DNA from: Roseateles sp.
Lineage (GTDB): Bacteria; Pseudomonadota; Gammaproteobacteria; Burkholderiales; Burkholderiaceae_C
Assembly: GCA_016790285.1 (NCBI GenBank)
Contig: JAEUPJ010000074.1
Location: 1-33,656, forward strand
Direction of reading: 5' to 3'
Length of the DNA: 33,656 nucleotides
Shown one piece after another: positions 21,438-29,109 of the stretch. Under the pieces are notes generated by a model. It saw only the letters and a list, made by a program, of their open reading frames with translations. It ran no database searches and was not told the DNA's origin. Made by a program: the position numbers and the translations under genes. The number at the start of each line of letters is the position of its first letter. Within the stretch, counting starts at the first letter, position 1.

Positions 21438-22319
21438 ATGACCCAGCCCCAACTCCGCTTCGTCAACTGCCTGGACGCCACGGGCCTGCACCGCATGGCC
21501 TACTGGGAGTGGGCCGGCCCGAGCGCCGAGGCGCCGGTGCTCGTCTGTGTCCACGGGCTGTCGCGTCAGGGGCGTGATTTCGACGCCCTCGCGCGCGCCC
21601 TGAGCGACCGCTACCGCGTCATCTGCCCGGACGTCGTCGGCCGCGGCCATTCCGACTGGCTGCGCCAGCCCGCGGGCTACCAGGTGCCGGCCTATGTGTC
21701 CGACATGGTCGCGCTGCTGGCGCGGTTGGACGTGGCGCAGGTGGACTGGGTCGGCACTTCCATGGGCGGCCTCATCGGACTGGGCTTGGCCGCGCTGCCG
21801 CGCCCGGACGGCGTGGCCAGCCCCATTCGTCGCCTGGTGCTCAACGACGTCGGCCCGGCGATTCGCTTCGAGGCGCTGCAGCGCATCGGCACCTACCTGG
21901 GCAAGGCGCCGCGCTTCGCCTCGGTGGCGGAGGGGGCGGCCTACCTGCGCACCATCTCCGAGGGGTTCGGCCCGCACAGCGACGATGAGTGGCTGGCCTT
22001 GTCCGCGCCACTGTTCCGTCAGGACGGTGCCGAGTGGCGCCTGCACTACGACCCGGCCATCGCCTTGCCCTTCGCGGCCGTGACGCCCGAGCTCGTGGCC
22101 GCGGGCGAGGCTGCACTCTGGGCTGCCTACGAGCAGCTGCGCTGCCCGACGCTGCTCATCCGGGGCGCCGAGTCGGACCTGCTGACGGCCGAGACGGCCC
22201 GCGCCATGACCACGCGCGGCCCGCATGCGCGGCTGGTGGAACTGCCCGGCATGGGGCATGCCCCGACCTTGATCCACGATGATCAGGTCTCGATCGTGAG
22301 GGAATTCCTGAGTACATGA
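21438..22319 (+). CDS. Alpha/beta-fold hydrolase
   Basis: A 293-aa cytosolic hydrolase. VCVHGLSRQGRDFDALA gives the oxyanion hole, GTSMGGLIGLG the nucleophile elbow (GxSxG), and GMGHAPTL the catalytic His; an Asp in LLIRGAESDLLT completes the triad. The substrate is not predictable. Its TGA overlaps the relA ATG (ATGA), implying translational coupling to relA. Confidence 0.85.
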   Translation: MTQPQLRFVNCLDATGLHRMAYWEWAGPSAEAPVLVCVHGLSRQGRDFDALARALSDRYRVICPDVVGRGHSDWLRQPAGYQVPAYVSDMVALLARLDVAQVDWVGTSMGGLIGLGLAALPRPDGVASPIRRLVLNDVGPAIRFEALQRIGTYLGKAPRFASVAEGAAYLRTISEGFGPHSDDEWLALSAPLFRQDGAEWRLHYDPAIALPFAAVTPELVAAGEAALWAAYEQLRCPTLLIRGAESDLLTAETARAMTTRGPHARLVELPGMGHAPTLIHDDQVSIVREFLST

Positions 22320-24574
22320 AGACCGGCTCGATGGCCGAGGGCGCGGCGACCGCGCCCATCGTCGCGCTGCTGGATGCAGGCGCAGCCCACTCCCATGCCG
22401 AAGTCGTGCGCGCCCGGGCCTTTGCCGAGCCGCTGCTCGCGGCCGAGCTGCTGGACACCGGCGAGAACGCGCTCGCCCATGCCGACGGCGTCGCGGCCAT
22501 CCTGCATGCCGTGGGCGCCGCGCAGGAACTGCAGGCGGCGGCCTACCTCGTCTATGCGGCGGACTTCCTCAACAAGCCCGAGGAGATCGTCGCCAAGGCC
22601 TTTGGCGACAGCTTCGCGAGCCTGGTCACGCACACGCGCCGGCTCGTGCAGCTGCAGCGCGCCGCGCGTGACGCGAAGGTGCAGACCGACCACCGCGCCG
22701 ACGTGCGCGCCGAGCAGACCGAGCGCGTGCGCAAGATGCTGCTGGCTTTCTCGCGCGATCTGCGCGTGGTGCTGCTGCGCCTGGCCTCGCGCTTGCAGAC
22801 GCTGCGCTGGTATGCGGCCAGCAAGCAGCCGTGCCCGCCGGAGCTGGCTGACGAATCGCAGGCGGTTTTCGCGCCGCTGGCCAACCGGCTGGGCATCTGG
22901 CAGATCAAGTGGGAGCTGGAGGATCTTGCGTTCCGCTTCCGCGAGCCCGAGGCCTACAAGGCGCTGGCCAAGGCGCTGCTGGAAAAGCGCGTGGAGCGCG
23001 AGCAGCGCGTGGAAGCCGCCCGCGCCGCGCTGCAGGCGGACCTGTACGCGCAGGGCATCGCCGCCGAGGTGCAGGGGCGCCCGAAGCATCTGTACAGCAT
23101 CCACAAGAAGATGCAGGGCAAGGCGTTGTCGCTGGACCGCGTGTTCGACCTGCGCGCGCTGCGCGTCGTGGTGGCGAGCGTGGCGGACTGTTATGCGGTG
23201 CTCGCGCGGCTGCACGAGTTGTACGCGCCGGTGCCGGGAGAGTTCGACGACTACATCGCCAAACCCAAGCCCAACGGCTACCAGTCGCTGCACACCGTGG
23301 TGCTGGGGCCCGATGGCCGGGCCATGGAAGTTCAGATCCGCACGCGCGAGATGCACGAGCATGCCGAGCACGGCGTGGCGGCGCATTGGGCCTACAAGGA
23401 GGCTGGAGCGCGGGGCTACGCGGGTGTCAGTGCGGCTGGGGAGTTCGAGGAGCAGGTCGCGCGCGCCCGCAAGGCCGTGCTCAACCAGCTGCTGGCCTGG
23501 GAGCGGGACACGGCGCAATCCGACGGCGGCGCGGGCTTCGATGACCGCATCTACGTCTTCACGCCGCAGGCCACCATCGTGGAGCTGGCGGCTGGCGCGA
23601 CGCCGGTGGACTTTGCCTACGCCGTGCACACCGACCTCGGCCACCGCTGCCGTGGCGCGCGCATCGACGGGCAGATGCTGCCGCTGAACACGCCGCTGCA
23701 AAGCGGGCAGACGGTGGAGATCATCGCGGCCAAGGAGGGCGGGCCGTCGCTGGACTGGATCAACCCCGAGCTCGGCTACCTGCAGAGCCAGCGTTCGCGC
23801 GCCAAGGTGCGGGCGTGGTTCAACGCACTGCAGCAGGCACAGACCATCGCCAAGGGCCGGGAGCTCGTCGAGAAGCTGCTGCAGCGCGAGGGCAAGACGG
23901 CGCTCAAGCTCGACGAGCTGGCTGCGCGGTTGGGGTTCAAGGGGGCAGACGCACTCTTCGAGGTCGTCGGCAAGGACGAGTATTCCTTGCGCAACATCGA
24001 GCTGCTGCTGCGCCCGCCCGAGCCCGTGGCCGACGAGAACGAACTGCTCGCGCAGAAGCACACGCGCAGCGCCAGCAGTGGCGCGCGCGGTGGCGTGCTG
24101 GTCGTGGGCATCGACTCGCTGCTGACGACCTTGTCGCGCTGCTGCCGGCCCGCGCCGCCGGACGCCATCGAAGGCTTCGTCACGCGCGGCAAGGGCGTGG
24201 CCATCCACCGCAGCGACTGCAGCAACCTCGCGGAGATGAAGCGCCGCTCGCCCGAGCGCGTCATTGCCGTCGCATGGGGCGGCAGCGAGGCCGCGGGCAA
24301 GAACGCGCCGGTCTATCCCGTCGACGTGCTCGTGGAGGCCGGCGACCGCCAGGGCCTGTTGCGCGACGTGCTGGAAATCTTTGCCAAGGAGAAGATGAAC
24401 GTCGTCGCGGTGAACACGCAGTCGCTCAAGCCCGGTGCGACCAAGCCGCGCGCGGGCGGCGGAGACACCGCGTGGATGAGCTTCACGCTGGAGCTCTCCG
24501 ACGCCTCGCGGCTGGCCAAGGTGCTGCGCGAGCTCTGCGCCATCCCGGGCGTGCGCTCGGCTCGCCGGAAATGA
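22316..24574 (+). CDS. relA: RelA-type (p)ppGpp synthetase
   Basis: Makes (p)ppGpp from ATP and GTP/GDP during amino-acid starvation on the ribosome. The 752-aa order is: degenerate N-terminal HD domain (the usual HD and ED pairs are replaced in AAYLVYAADFLNKPEE, so hydrolysis is probably lost), then the synthetase domain (GRPKHLYSIHKKM, DLRALRVVV, KPKPNGYQSLHT, VQIRTREMHEHAEHGVAAHW). TGS (DDRIYVFTPQ, GATPVDFAYAVHTDLGHRC), a zinc-finger-like SRCCRPAPPD and a C-terminal ACT domain (PVDVLVEAGDRQGLLRDVL) follow. A missing HD motif marks it as RelA rather than bifunctional SpoT. It starts within the preceding hydrolase stop codon. Confidence 0.93.
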   Translation: MKTGSMAEGAATAPIVALLDAGAAHSHAEVVRARAFAEPLLAAELLDTGENALAHADGVAAILHAVGAAQELQAAAYLVYAADFLNKPEEIVAKAFGDSFASLVTHTRRLVQLQRAARDAKVQTDHRADVRAEQTERVRKMLLAFSRDLRVVLLRLASRLQTLRWYAASKQPCPPELADESQAVFAPLANRLGIWQIKWELEDLAFRFREPEAYKALAKALLEKRVEREQRVEAARAALQADLYAQGIAAEVQGRPKHLYSIHKKMQGKALSLDRVFDLRALRVVVASVADCYAVLARLHELYAPVPGEFDDYIAKPKPNGYQSLHTVVLGPDGRAMEVQIRTREMHEHAEHGVAAHWAYKEAGARGYAGVSAAGEFEEQVARARKAVLNQLLAWERDTAQSDGGAGFDDRIYVFTPQATIVELAAGATPVDFAYAVHTDLGHRCRGARIDGQMLPLNTPLQSGQTVEIIAAKEGGPSLDWINPELGYLQSQRSRAKVRAWFNALQQAQTIAKGRELVEKLLQREGKTALKLDELAARLGFKGADALFEVVGKDEYSLRNIELLLRPPEPVADENELLAQKHTRSASSGARGGVLVVGIDSLLTTLSRCCRPAPPDAIEGFVTRGKGVAIHRSDCSNLAEMKRRSPERVIAVAWGGSEAAGKNAPVYPVDVLVEAGDRQGLLRDVLEIFAKEKMNVVAVNTQSLKPGATKPRAGGGDTAWMSFTLELSDASRLAKVLRELCAIPGVRSARRK

Positions 24575-24583
24575 AGTCGGAAA

Positions 24584-24614
24584 TTGGACAGGTCCGAAAA
24601 ATCCATGCTATAGT
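24584..24614 (+). promoter_or_regulatory. tRNA-Val promoter
   Basis: A -35-like TTGGAC(A) at 24584-24590 and a -10 TATAGT at 24609-24614, with an 18-19 nt spacer, lie 12 nt before the tRNA and just after the relA stop codon. Confidence 0.65.
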
Positions 24615-24626
24615 GCGCAGCTCTTC

Positions 24627-24703
24627 AGGCGCGTAGCTCAGTTGGTTAGAGCACCACCTTGACATGGTGGGGGTCGTTGGTTCGAGTCCAATCGCGCCTA
24701 CCA
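24627..24703 (+). tRNA. tRNA-Val (anticodon GAC)
   Basis: A complete 77-nt tRNA with encoded CCA. The acceptor stem AGGCGCG pairs with CGCGCCT, then discriminator A and CCA. D-arm TAGCTCAGTTGGTTAGAGC, anticodon stem CCACC/GGTGG with loop TTGACAT (anticodon GAC, valine), and T-arm GGTTCGAGTCC are all present. It reads GTC and GTT codons. In many Burkholderiales this tRNA lies between relA and thrS; here accessory DNA follows instead. Confidence 0.96.
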
Positions 24704-24720
24704 AATTTGGTAGTGAAATC

Positions 24721-24754
24721 AAGCACTTAGCGGCGACGCTAAGTGCTTTTTTTC
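24721..24754 (+). terminator. Intrinsic terminator of tRNA-Val
   Basis: A perfect 12-bp stem AAGCACTTAGCG (24721-24732) with CGCTAAGTGCTT (24737-24748), GCGA tetraloop, followed by a run of T. Confidence 0.92.
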
Positions 24755-24756
24755 TT

Positions 24757-25190
24757 TTGCGCTCGTCTTCAGTCTTCCAATTTTCCAAAGTTCTTCCATC
24801 TCTCGGAGGTACTTTGATGTGGGCCGTGGAGCCGTTGGAAGCCGGAGCGCCCGTGGGTTCCCCCGCTTCAGGCTGATCTCGGTCGTTCGATGGCGTGGAC
24901 TCCGGTGACCGCTGTTGCCGTTAGCGGACGCACTCCCGGAACCCGCCTGTCCGGTCGCCTAGCCCCTGGAACCAACCTTTGAGTGCCGCCTTGGCATATG
25001 AACTGGCCGGGTGAGCGCGCTCTCGGATCCTGCAACCTACCTCGGATCGACCGAGAACAGAAGTAGCTGTGGACGCCCGGCGATCGATTGTCGTGTTCGT
25101 ACCGAGATTCCAGGCAGCACTGAGCCCTACTCCTGTCGTGTCTGCGTCTGCGTTAGCGAGCTATGGTGAAAACTAATAGTCGCCAACTCG
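24757..25190. other. Intergenic region between tRNA-Val terminator and folE
   Basis: About 430 nt without a convincing gene, apart from one tiny reading frame (24817-24876). It contains a repeated CTCGGATC (25022-25029 and 25041-25048), the second copy of which forms a short hairpin CTCGG-ATCGA-CCGAG (25041-25055). I see no recognisable protein remnant. Likely the junction zone of the island. Confidence 0.5.
24817..24876 (+). CDS. Possible 19-codon small ORF
   Basis: An ATG with a good CGGAGG site 7 nt upstream opens a frame for MWAVEPLEAGAPVGSPASG, then TGA. No family is recognised. It could be a leader peptide, a remnant start of a displaced gene, or chance. Confidence 0.2.
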   Translation: MWAVEPLEAGAPVGSPASG

Positions 25191-25219
25191 GGAACACGAA
25201 GCAGCGTCACGGCGTCTTA
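25191..25219 (+). promoter_or_regulatory. ECF-type promoter, site A (folE)
   Basis: CGGGAAC core (GGAAC 25191-25195), 19-nt gap, TCTTA (25215-25219). The same arrangement occurs at two other sites in this cluster. It ends 18 nt before the ATG at 25238, which argues that folE starts there rather than at the earlier ATG at 25163. Confidence 0.55.
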
Positions 25220-25237
25220 GCGGCTTTCCACCATTGG

Positions 25238-25969
25238 ATGCCCATGCTTGCCGACGCTCCATCGACCCTTCTCCCCGACACGCTGCTCCGCAGGGCAGTG
25301 TCGGATCGAATCCGCCACCGCCTCATCCACGCCGGACAGCAGTACCACGCCAACGACAACATCTCAGCGTTCATCCGAGACGGCGAACTCGATGAGTTGC
25401 GCGGCGAGGTGGAGCAGCGGATGCGCGATGTGCTTCACGCCTTGGTGATCGACACCGAGAAGGATCACAACACCGCCGCCACCGCCCGGCGCGTGGCCAA
25501 GATGTTCGTGACGGAGCTATTCCGCGGGCGCTACGAACCGGCCCCGCCGGTGACCGAGTTCCCCAACGTCTCGCGACTCAACGACGTGATGCTGGTTGGG
25601 CCGATCACCGTTCGCAGCGCCTGCTCGCATCACCTTTGTCCTATTGTCGGAAAGGCCTGGATTGGCGTGCTTCCCAATGCCGCGTCCAACCTCATCGGCT
25701 TGTCCAAGTACGCGCGCATCTGCGACTGGATCATGAGCCGCCCGCAGATCCAGGAGGAGGCCATCACGCAGTTGGCGGATGAGTTGGAGCGGCGCGTGAT
25801 GCCGGATGGCCTCGCGGTGGTGATCGAGGCCACGCATTTCTGCATGCATTGGCGCGGTGTGAAGGAGGCCGAATCACTGATGACCAACTCCGTGATGCGA
25901 GGCGCTTTCCTGAGGGACCCGGCGTTGCGCCGTGAGTTCCTAAGCCTGAGGCGTGTGACAGGCCGCTGA
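25238..25969 (+). CDS. folE: GTP cyclohydrolase I (FolE) variant
   Basis: FolE opens GTP to 7,8-dihydroneopterin triphosphate, the first step to folate, tetrahydrobiopterin and queuosine-type products. The C-terminal catalytic domain has zinc ligands in SACSHHL and HFCMHWRG, GLSKYARI (Ser, Lys, Arg of the active site) and PQIQEE (guanine-binding Gln-Glu). In most members the zinc Cys is followed by Glu (CEHH); here it is Ser (CSHH). The first 70 residues are unlike housekeeping FolE. An upstream ATG at 25163 would add 25 residues, but promoter-like site A lies inside that stretch, so I use 25238 despite no strong ribosome site. Its company (cytochrome, cupredoxin, sigma factor) suggests an accessory copy under stress control. 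Confidence 0.82.
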   Translation: MPMLADAPSTLLPDTLLRRAVSDRIRHRLIHAGQQYHANDNISAFIRDGELDELRGEVEQRMRDVLHALVIDTEKDHNTAATARRVAKMFVTELFRGRYEPAPPVTEFPNVSRLNDVMLVGPITVRSACSHHLCPIVGKAWIGVLPNAASNLIGLSKYARICDWIMSRPQIQEEAITQLADELERRVMPDGLAVVIEATHFCMHWRGVKEAESLMTNSVMRGAFLRDPALRREFLSLRRVTGR

Positions 25970-25973
25970 GACG

Positions 25974-26002
25974 GGAACGCGGGAGCGGGTCGTGACGTCT
26001 AA
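25974..26002 (+). promoter_or_regulatory. ECF-type promoter, site B (cytochrome)
   Basis: ACGGGAAC core (GGAAC 25974-25978), 19-nt gap, TCTAA (25998-26002), 25 nt before the cytochrome ATG. It resembles the GGAAC...TCTAA pattern of sigma-E-type promoters and matches sites A and C. Confidence 0.6.
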
Positions 26003-26027
26003 CGGGCATCGCAACCTTGGAGATCCC

Positions 26028-27233
26028 ATGAGATACCTGACATGGAGCGCGTCAGCGACGCTCGCCGCGGCGCTGGTCGCCTGCGGCGGCAGCAGCGGCG
26101 AGGCCGCGCCTGAGGCGCCGTCCGACAGCAAGCTGATCGAAGAAGGTCGCCAGACATTCCGCTACGAGACCTTCGGCGACGAGGCAAAGTGGACTGACAA
26201 GTTGCGCATGCATGAGGTCGTGACCACGACCGTCACGCCGGCGCTGGCATTCGACGTGGGCCTTAAGGTCGACGCCGACGTACTACCTGATTCACTCAAG
26301 CAGGCGCTCGCCGCCGGCAAAGTACCGCTGGACGACCCGCAGACCACACTCGCCCTGTTGCAACTGGACGCTGTGGTCGGCCTCAAGGCACGAGTGGAGA
26401 AGGAAGGCGCGGTGCTCAAGCTGCGCAGCCTCGGGGTGACCTGCGCGCTGTGCCACTCCACCGTGGACAACTCGTTCGCACCCGGCATCGGCAAGCGCCT
26501 GGACGGCTGGGCCAATCGCGACCTCGACGTCGGCAAGATCATCTCGCTGTCGCCCGCACTCGACGCGGCCACCCAGGCGGTATTCGCCAGTTGGGGCAAG
26601 GGGAAGTACGACGCGCGCTTCAACATCGACGGCAATAGCAAGCCCGCTGTCATCCCTCCGGCCTATGGCTTGGCCGGCATCCACAAGATCACCTTCACTG
26701 GCGACGGCGACGACATTGCCTACTGGAACCGCTACGTGGCCGTTACCCAGATGGGCGGTCTGGGCAGCTTCTTCGACCCGCGAATGCCGACGGCCACCAC
26801 CATCAACAGCACCGTGGACTTGGTCAGCCCCAAGTTGGCGGGTCTGCAGGCGTATCAGCTCTCACTCGCTGCACCGGCGGCGCCTGCCGGCAGCTTTGAC
26901 GCCATCGCAGCGGGGCGCGGAAAACTTCTCTTCGAAGGCAAGGCGCAATGCATTGCCTGCCACAGCGGCAGCCTCTTCACCGATGCCAACGCGCGACTGC
27001 ACGGGCCGGACGCTTCCATGGCCGAGCCCGAGACACCCAGCCACGCAGGCCGTTCGGCTACACGGATGTACCGCACCACGCCATTGAAGGGGGCGTGGCA
27101 GCACGCACCCTACTTCCACGACGGCAGCGCCGCGACGCTGGAAGACGTGGGTGCCACCTACAACGCCAGGCGCAACCTCGGCCTCACACCGTCCGATATC
27201 AAAGACCTCGCGCAATACCTGAAATCACTTTGA
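26028..27233 (+). CDS. Diheme c-type cytochrome lipoprotein
   Basis: A 401-aa exported electron-transfer protein. The N-terminus MRYLTWSASATLAAALVACGG ends in a lipobox (LVAC, Cys19), so the mature protein is lipid-anchored. Two haem c sites are visible: CALCH (139-143) and CIACH (308-312). The second half resembles MauG/cytochrome c peroxidase-type cytochromes (GRGKLLFEGKAQCIACH, TTPLKGAWQHAPYFHDGSAATLEDV), with Met or His ligands possible. GGAG precedes the ATG at 26028; an earlier ATG at 25992 lies before the promoter's expected transcription start. Substrate unknown; a periplasmic redox enzyme or electron relay is likely. Confidence 0.82.
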   Translation: MRYLTWSASATLAAALVACGGSSGEAAPEAPSDSKLIEEGRQTFRYETFGDEAKWTDKLRMHEVVTTTVTPALAFDVGLKVDADVLPDSLKQALAAGKVPLDDPQTTLALLQLDAVVGLKARVEKEGAVLKLRSLGVTCALCHSTVDNSFAPGIGKRLDGWANRDLDVGKIISLSPALDAATQAVFASWGKGKYDARFNIDGNSKPAVIPPAYGLAGIHKITFTGDGDDIAYWNRYVAVTQMGGLGSFFDPRMPTATTINSTVDLVSPKLAGLQAYQLSLAAPAAPAGSFDAIAAGRGKLLFEGKAQCIACHSGSLFTDANARLHGPDASMAEPETPSHAGRSATRMYRTTPLKGAWQHAPYFHDGSAATLEDVGATYNARRNLGLTPSDIKDLAQYLKSL

Positions 27234-27235
27234 CG

Positions 27236-27264
27236 GGAACGACCGCGCGATTCGCAACATCTAT
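27236..27264 (+). promoter_or_regulatory. ECF-type promoter, site C (DUF4142-cupredoxin-sigma)
   Basis: ACGGGAAC core (GGAAC 27236-27240), 19-nt gap, TCTAT (27260-27264), directly after the cytochrome stop codon and 40 nt before the DUF4142 ATG. It shares spacing and core with sites A and B. Confidence 0.6.
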
Positions 27265-27304
27265 CACCTGTCGGCACTTCCGACGTCAACCTCCAGCACC
27301 AACT

Positions 27305-27826
27305 ATGACCCGACGCCTCTCCCTCGCAGTACTCGCCGCTGCCGCTACCCTGACCCACGCCGCCCACGCCGCCGAAGGGCCCAACGACGCGCAAATTGCC
27401 GCCATCGTCGTGACCGCCAACCAGGTGGATGTCGATGCCGGCAAGCTCGCCGCGGGCAAGACGAAGTCCGCCGCCGTCAAGGCCTTCGCGCAGCAAATGG
27501 TCACCGATCACAGCGGTGTCAACAAGCTGGCGGTCGACCTCGTCACCAAGCTGAAGGTCAAGCCGCAGGACAACCCCACGGCACAAAGCCTGCAGAAAGG
27601 GGGCGACGACAACCTCGCCCGGCTGCGCACCCTGGACGGTGCGGCTTTCGACAAGGCCTATGTGGATCGCGAAGTCGACTACCACGTGGCCGTGCTCGAC
27701 GCCCTGGACAAGGTGCTCATCCCCAGTGCCAGCAACGCCGAGCTGAAGGCACTCCTGGTGAAAGTGCGCCCTGCCATCGATGCCCACCTGCAGCACGCTC
27801 GTCACCTTCAGGGTGAGTTGAAATGA
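27305..27826 (+). CDS. DUF4142 exported protein
   Basis: A 173-aa periplasmic helical protein. The signal peptide MTRRLSLAVLAAAATLTHAAHA is followed by NDAQIAAIVVTANQVDVDAGKLA, FAQQMVTDHSGVNKLA and YVDREVDYHVAVLDALDKVLIP, a recognisable DUF4142 (ferritin-like four-helix) pattern with conserved His and Glu. Function is not established for the family, which often appears near stress and sigma-factor genes. Its TGA overlaps the cupredoxin ATG by 4 nt. Confidence 0.85.
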   Translation: MTRRLSLAVLAAAATLTHAAHAAEGPNDAQIAAIVVTANQVDVDAGKLAAGKTKSAAVKAFAQQMVTDHSGVNKLAVDLVTKLKVKPQDNPTAQSLQKGGDDNLARLRTLDGAAFDKAYVDREVDYHVAVLDALDKVLIPSASNAELKALLVKVRPAIDAHLQHARHLQGELK

Positions 27827-28137
27827 AGCTGCGGCTTCGCGCCGCCGCGGTCGCCTGTGCCTGCCTCGCCGCAGGGCCGGCGGCCTGGGGCAAGACTCAT
27901 ACGGTCATCATCGAGGGTATGCGCTTCAACCCCGAGACCTTGACGGTCAAGCGCGGCGACCGCGTCACATGGGTAAACCGCGACGTGGTGCCGCATACCG
28001 CGACCGCTGGCAGGACGTTCGACTCGGGGGCCATCGGGCCTGGCGCGTCCTGGAGCATAAGGGTGAAGACGCCCGGACAGACGGGCTACGTCTGCGCACT
28101 GCACCCGATGATGAAGGCCTACCTCAACGTGCAATGA
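27823..28137 (+). CDS. Cupredoxin (plastocyanin/pseudoazurin-like)
   Basis: A 104-aa exported blue-copper-type protein. After a signal peptide (to about residue 23, AWG) comes MRFNPETLTVKRGDRVTWVN, then copper ligands His58 (VPHTAT), Cys91, His94 and Met97 (YVCALHPMMKAYLNV). The compact fold fits a type 1 copper electron carrier that could pass electrons to or from the adjacent diheme cytochrome. It overlaps DUF4142 and is followed 5 nt later by the sigma factor, so the three form one transcript. Confidence 0.87.
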   Translation: MKLRLRAAAVACACLAAGPAAWGKTHTVIIEGMRFNPETLTVKRGDRVTWVNRDVVPHTATAGRTFDSGAIGPGASWSIRVKTPGQTGYVCALHPMMKAYLNVQ

Positions 28138-28141
28138 CGCC

Positions 28142-28888
28142 ATGAACACGACGATTTCCCTCCCGGAACTGAGCGGTCGCCAGGCAGATCTCGACTTGGC
28201 GCTGCAGGTGGCTGCGGGCGACTCTGCCGCCTTCGCGCGCCTGATGCGCCAGTACAACCGACGGCTCTTTCGCCTCGCGCGAGTCACACTAAAGCATGAC
28301 AGCGACGCGGAGGACGCGCTCCAGGAGGCCTATCTGCAAGCCTACCGCGCGATTGGAAAGTTCCGCGGGGAAGCATCGCTGGGAACCTGGCTGTCGCAAT
28401 TGGTGGTGAATGAATGCTTGGGCCGGCTGCGCAAGCAAGCGCGCCGCGACGGCATTGCCAGTTTCGTTCCCACTGCGTCCGAGGTGGAGGAGGCCCCGCT
28501 AGACACGGAGATTGACGCCATGGTTACAGCGCCGGCCGAAAAGCCCGAAGACGCACTCTCCCGCGCGCAGTTGCGCACCCTCATCGAGCGCAGGCTGGAC
28601 GATCTGCCTGAGAGTTTCGCGGCGGTCTTCGTGCTGCGCGCTGTTGAGGAGCTGAGCGTGGAAGAAGCCGCGCAATCGCTCGGCATTCCTGAAGCGACGG
28701 TGCGCAGCCGCTATTTCCGGGCACGCGGGCTGCTTCGCGAGTCGCTCGCGCAGGATCTTGACTCCGCGCAGCGCGACGTCTTCGCATTCGACGGTGAGCG
28801 TTGCGACCGCATCGTGGCTTCGGTGCTGGCCAGGCTGCGTGAGCAAGCCGACCATGAGCGCCGCTTTACGCTCGCGCCCACGCGCTGA
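28142..28888 (+). CDS. ECF-family RNA polymerase sigma factor
   Basis: A 248-aa sigma factor. Region 2 spans about residues 20-90 (FARLMRQYNRRLFRLARVTLKHDSDAEDALQEAYL is split here over core-binding and -10 helices), then an acidic linker. Region 4 is at about 140-195 (LDDLPESFAAVFVLRAVEELSVEEAA, GIPEATVRSRYFRARGLLRE). A 50-residue C-terminal extension is present, which is longer than minimal ECF sigmas. No intact anti-sigma gene is visible next to it. It probably recognises the CGGGAAC-N19-TCTA sites in front of its own operon, the cytochrome and folE; that link is inferred. Confidence 0.9.
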   Translation: MNTTISLPELSGRQADLDLALQVAAGDSAAFARLMRQYNRRLFRLARVTLKHDSDAEDALQEAYLQAYRAIGKFRGEASLGTWLSQLVVNECLGRLRKQARRDGIASFVPTASEVEEAPLDTEIDAMVTAPAEKPEDALSRAQLRTLIERRLDDLPESFAAVFVLRAVEELSVEEAAQSLGIPEATVRSRYFRARGLLRESLAQDLDSAQRDVFAFDGERCDRIVASVLARLREQADHERRFTLAPTR

Positions 28889-28899
28889 GAGGGCTTTTC

Positions 28900-29109
28900 A
28901 TGCGCATTTGGGCTGAGCGCTGGAAGTTCACACTGAAGGTCGCCGGCGCGCTGCTGGCGATTGGCCTCGCAACAGCGGATGCCTACGTTGACCTCGTCCA
29001 GCCGGCAGACGTGTGCCGCGTCCGGCAAGCTCTTTGGCAAGAGAATGGAATCGACGCGACGCACGACCGACTGCGGCGTCCGTTCATTGTGGTCACAACG
29101 GAATTCTGA
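28900..29109 (+). pseudogene. Truncated membrane-protein start
   Basis: The 69-codon frame has a good GAGAGGG site and begins MRIWAERWKFTLKVAGALLAIGLA, a single membrane helix or signal anchor. After about residue 45 the sequence loses pattern, and its last 17 nt overlap the opposite-strand histidine-kinase remnant. It looks like the 5' end of a gene cut by rearrangement, immediately downstream of the sigma gene. Whether it was the anti-sigma factor cannot be told. Confidence 0.45.

Noticed and set aside
22283-24208. A 641-codon minus-strand frame opposite relA
   Set aside because: Shadow of relA; no start signal, no domain.
24919-24970. Additional GGAAC elements upstream of folE
   Set aside because: GGAACC occurs twice but without TCTA/TCTT at the 19-nt gap seen in sites A-C.
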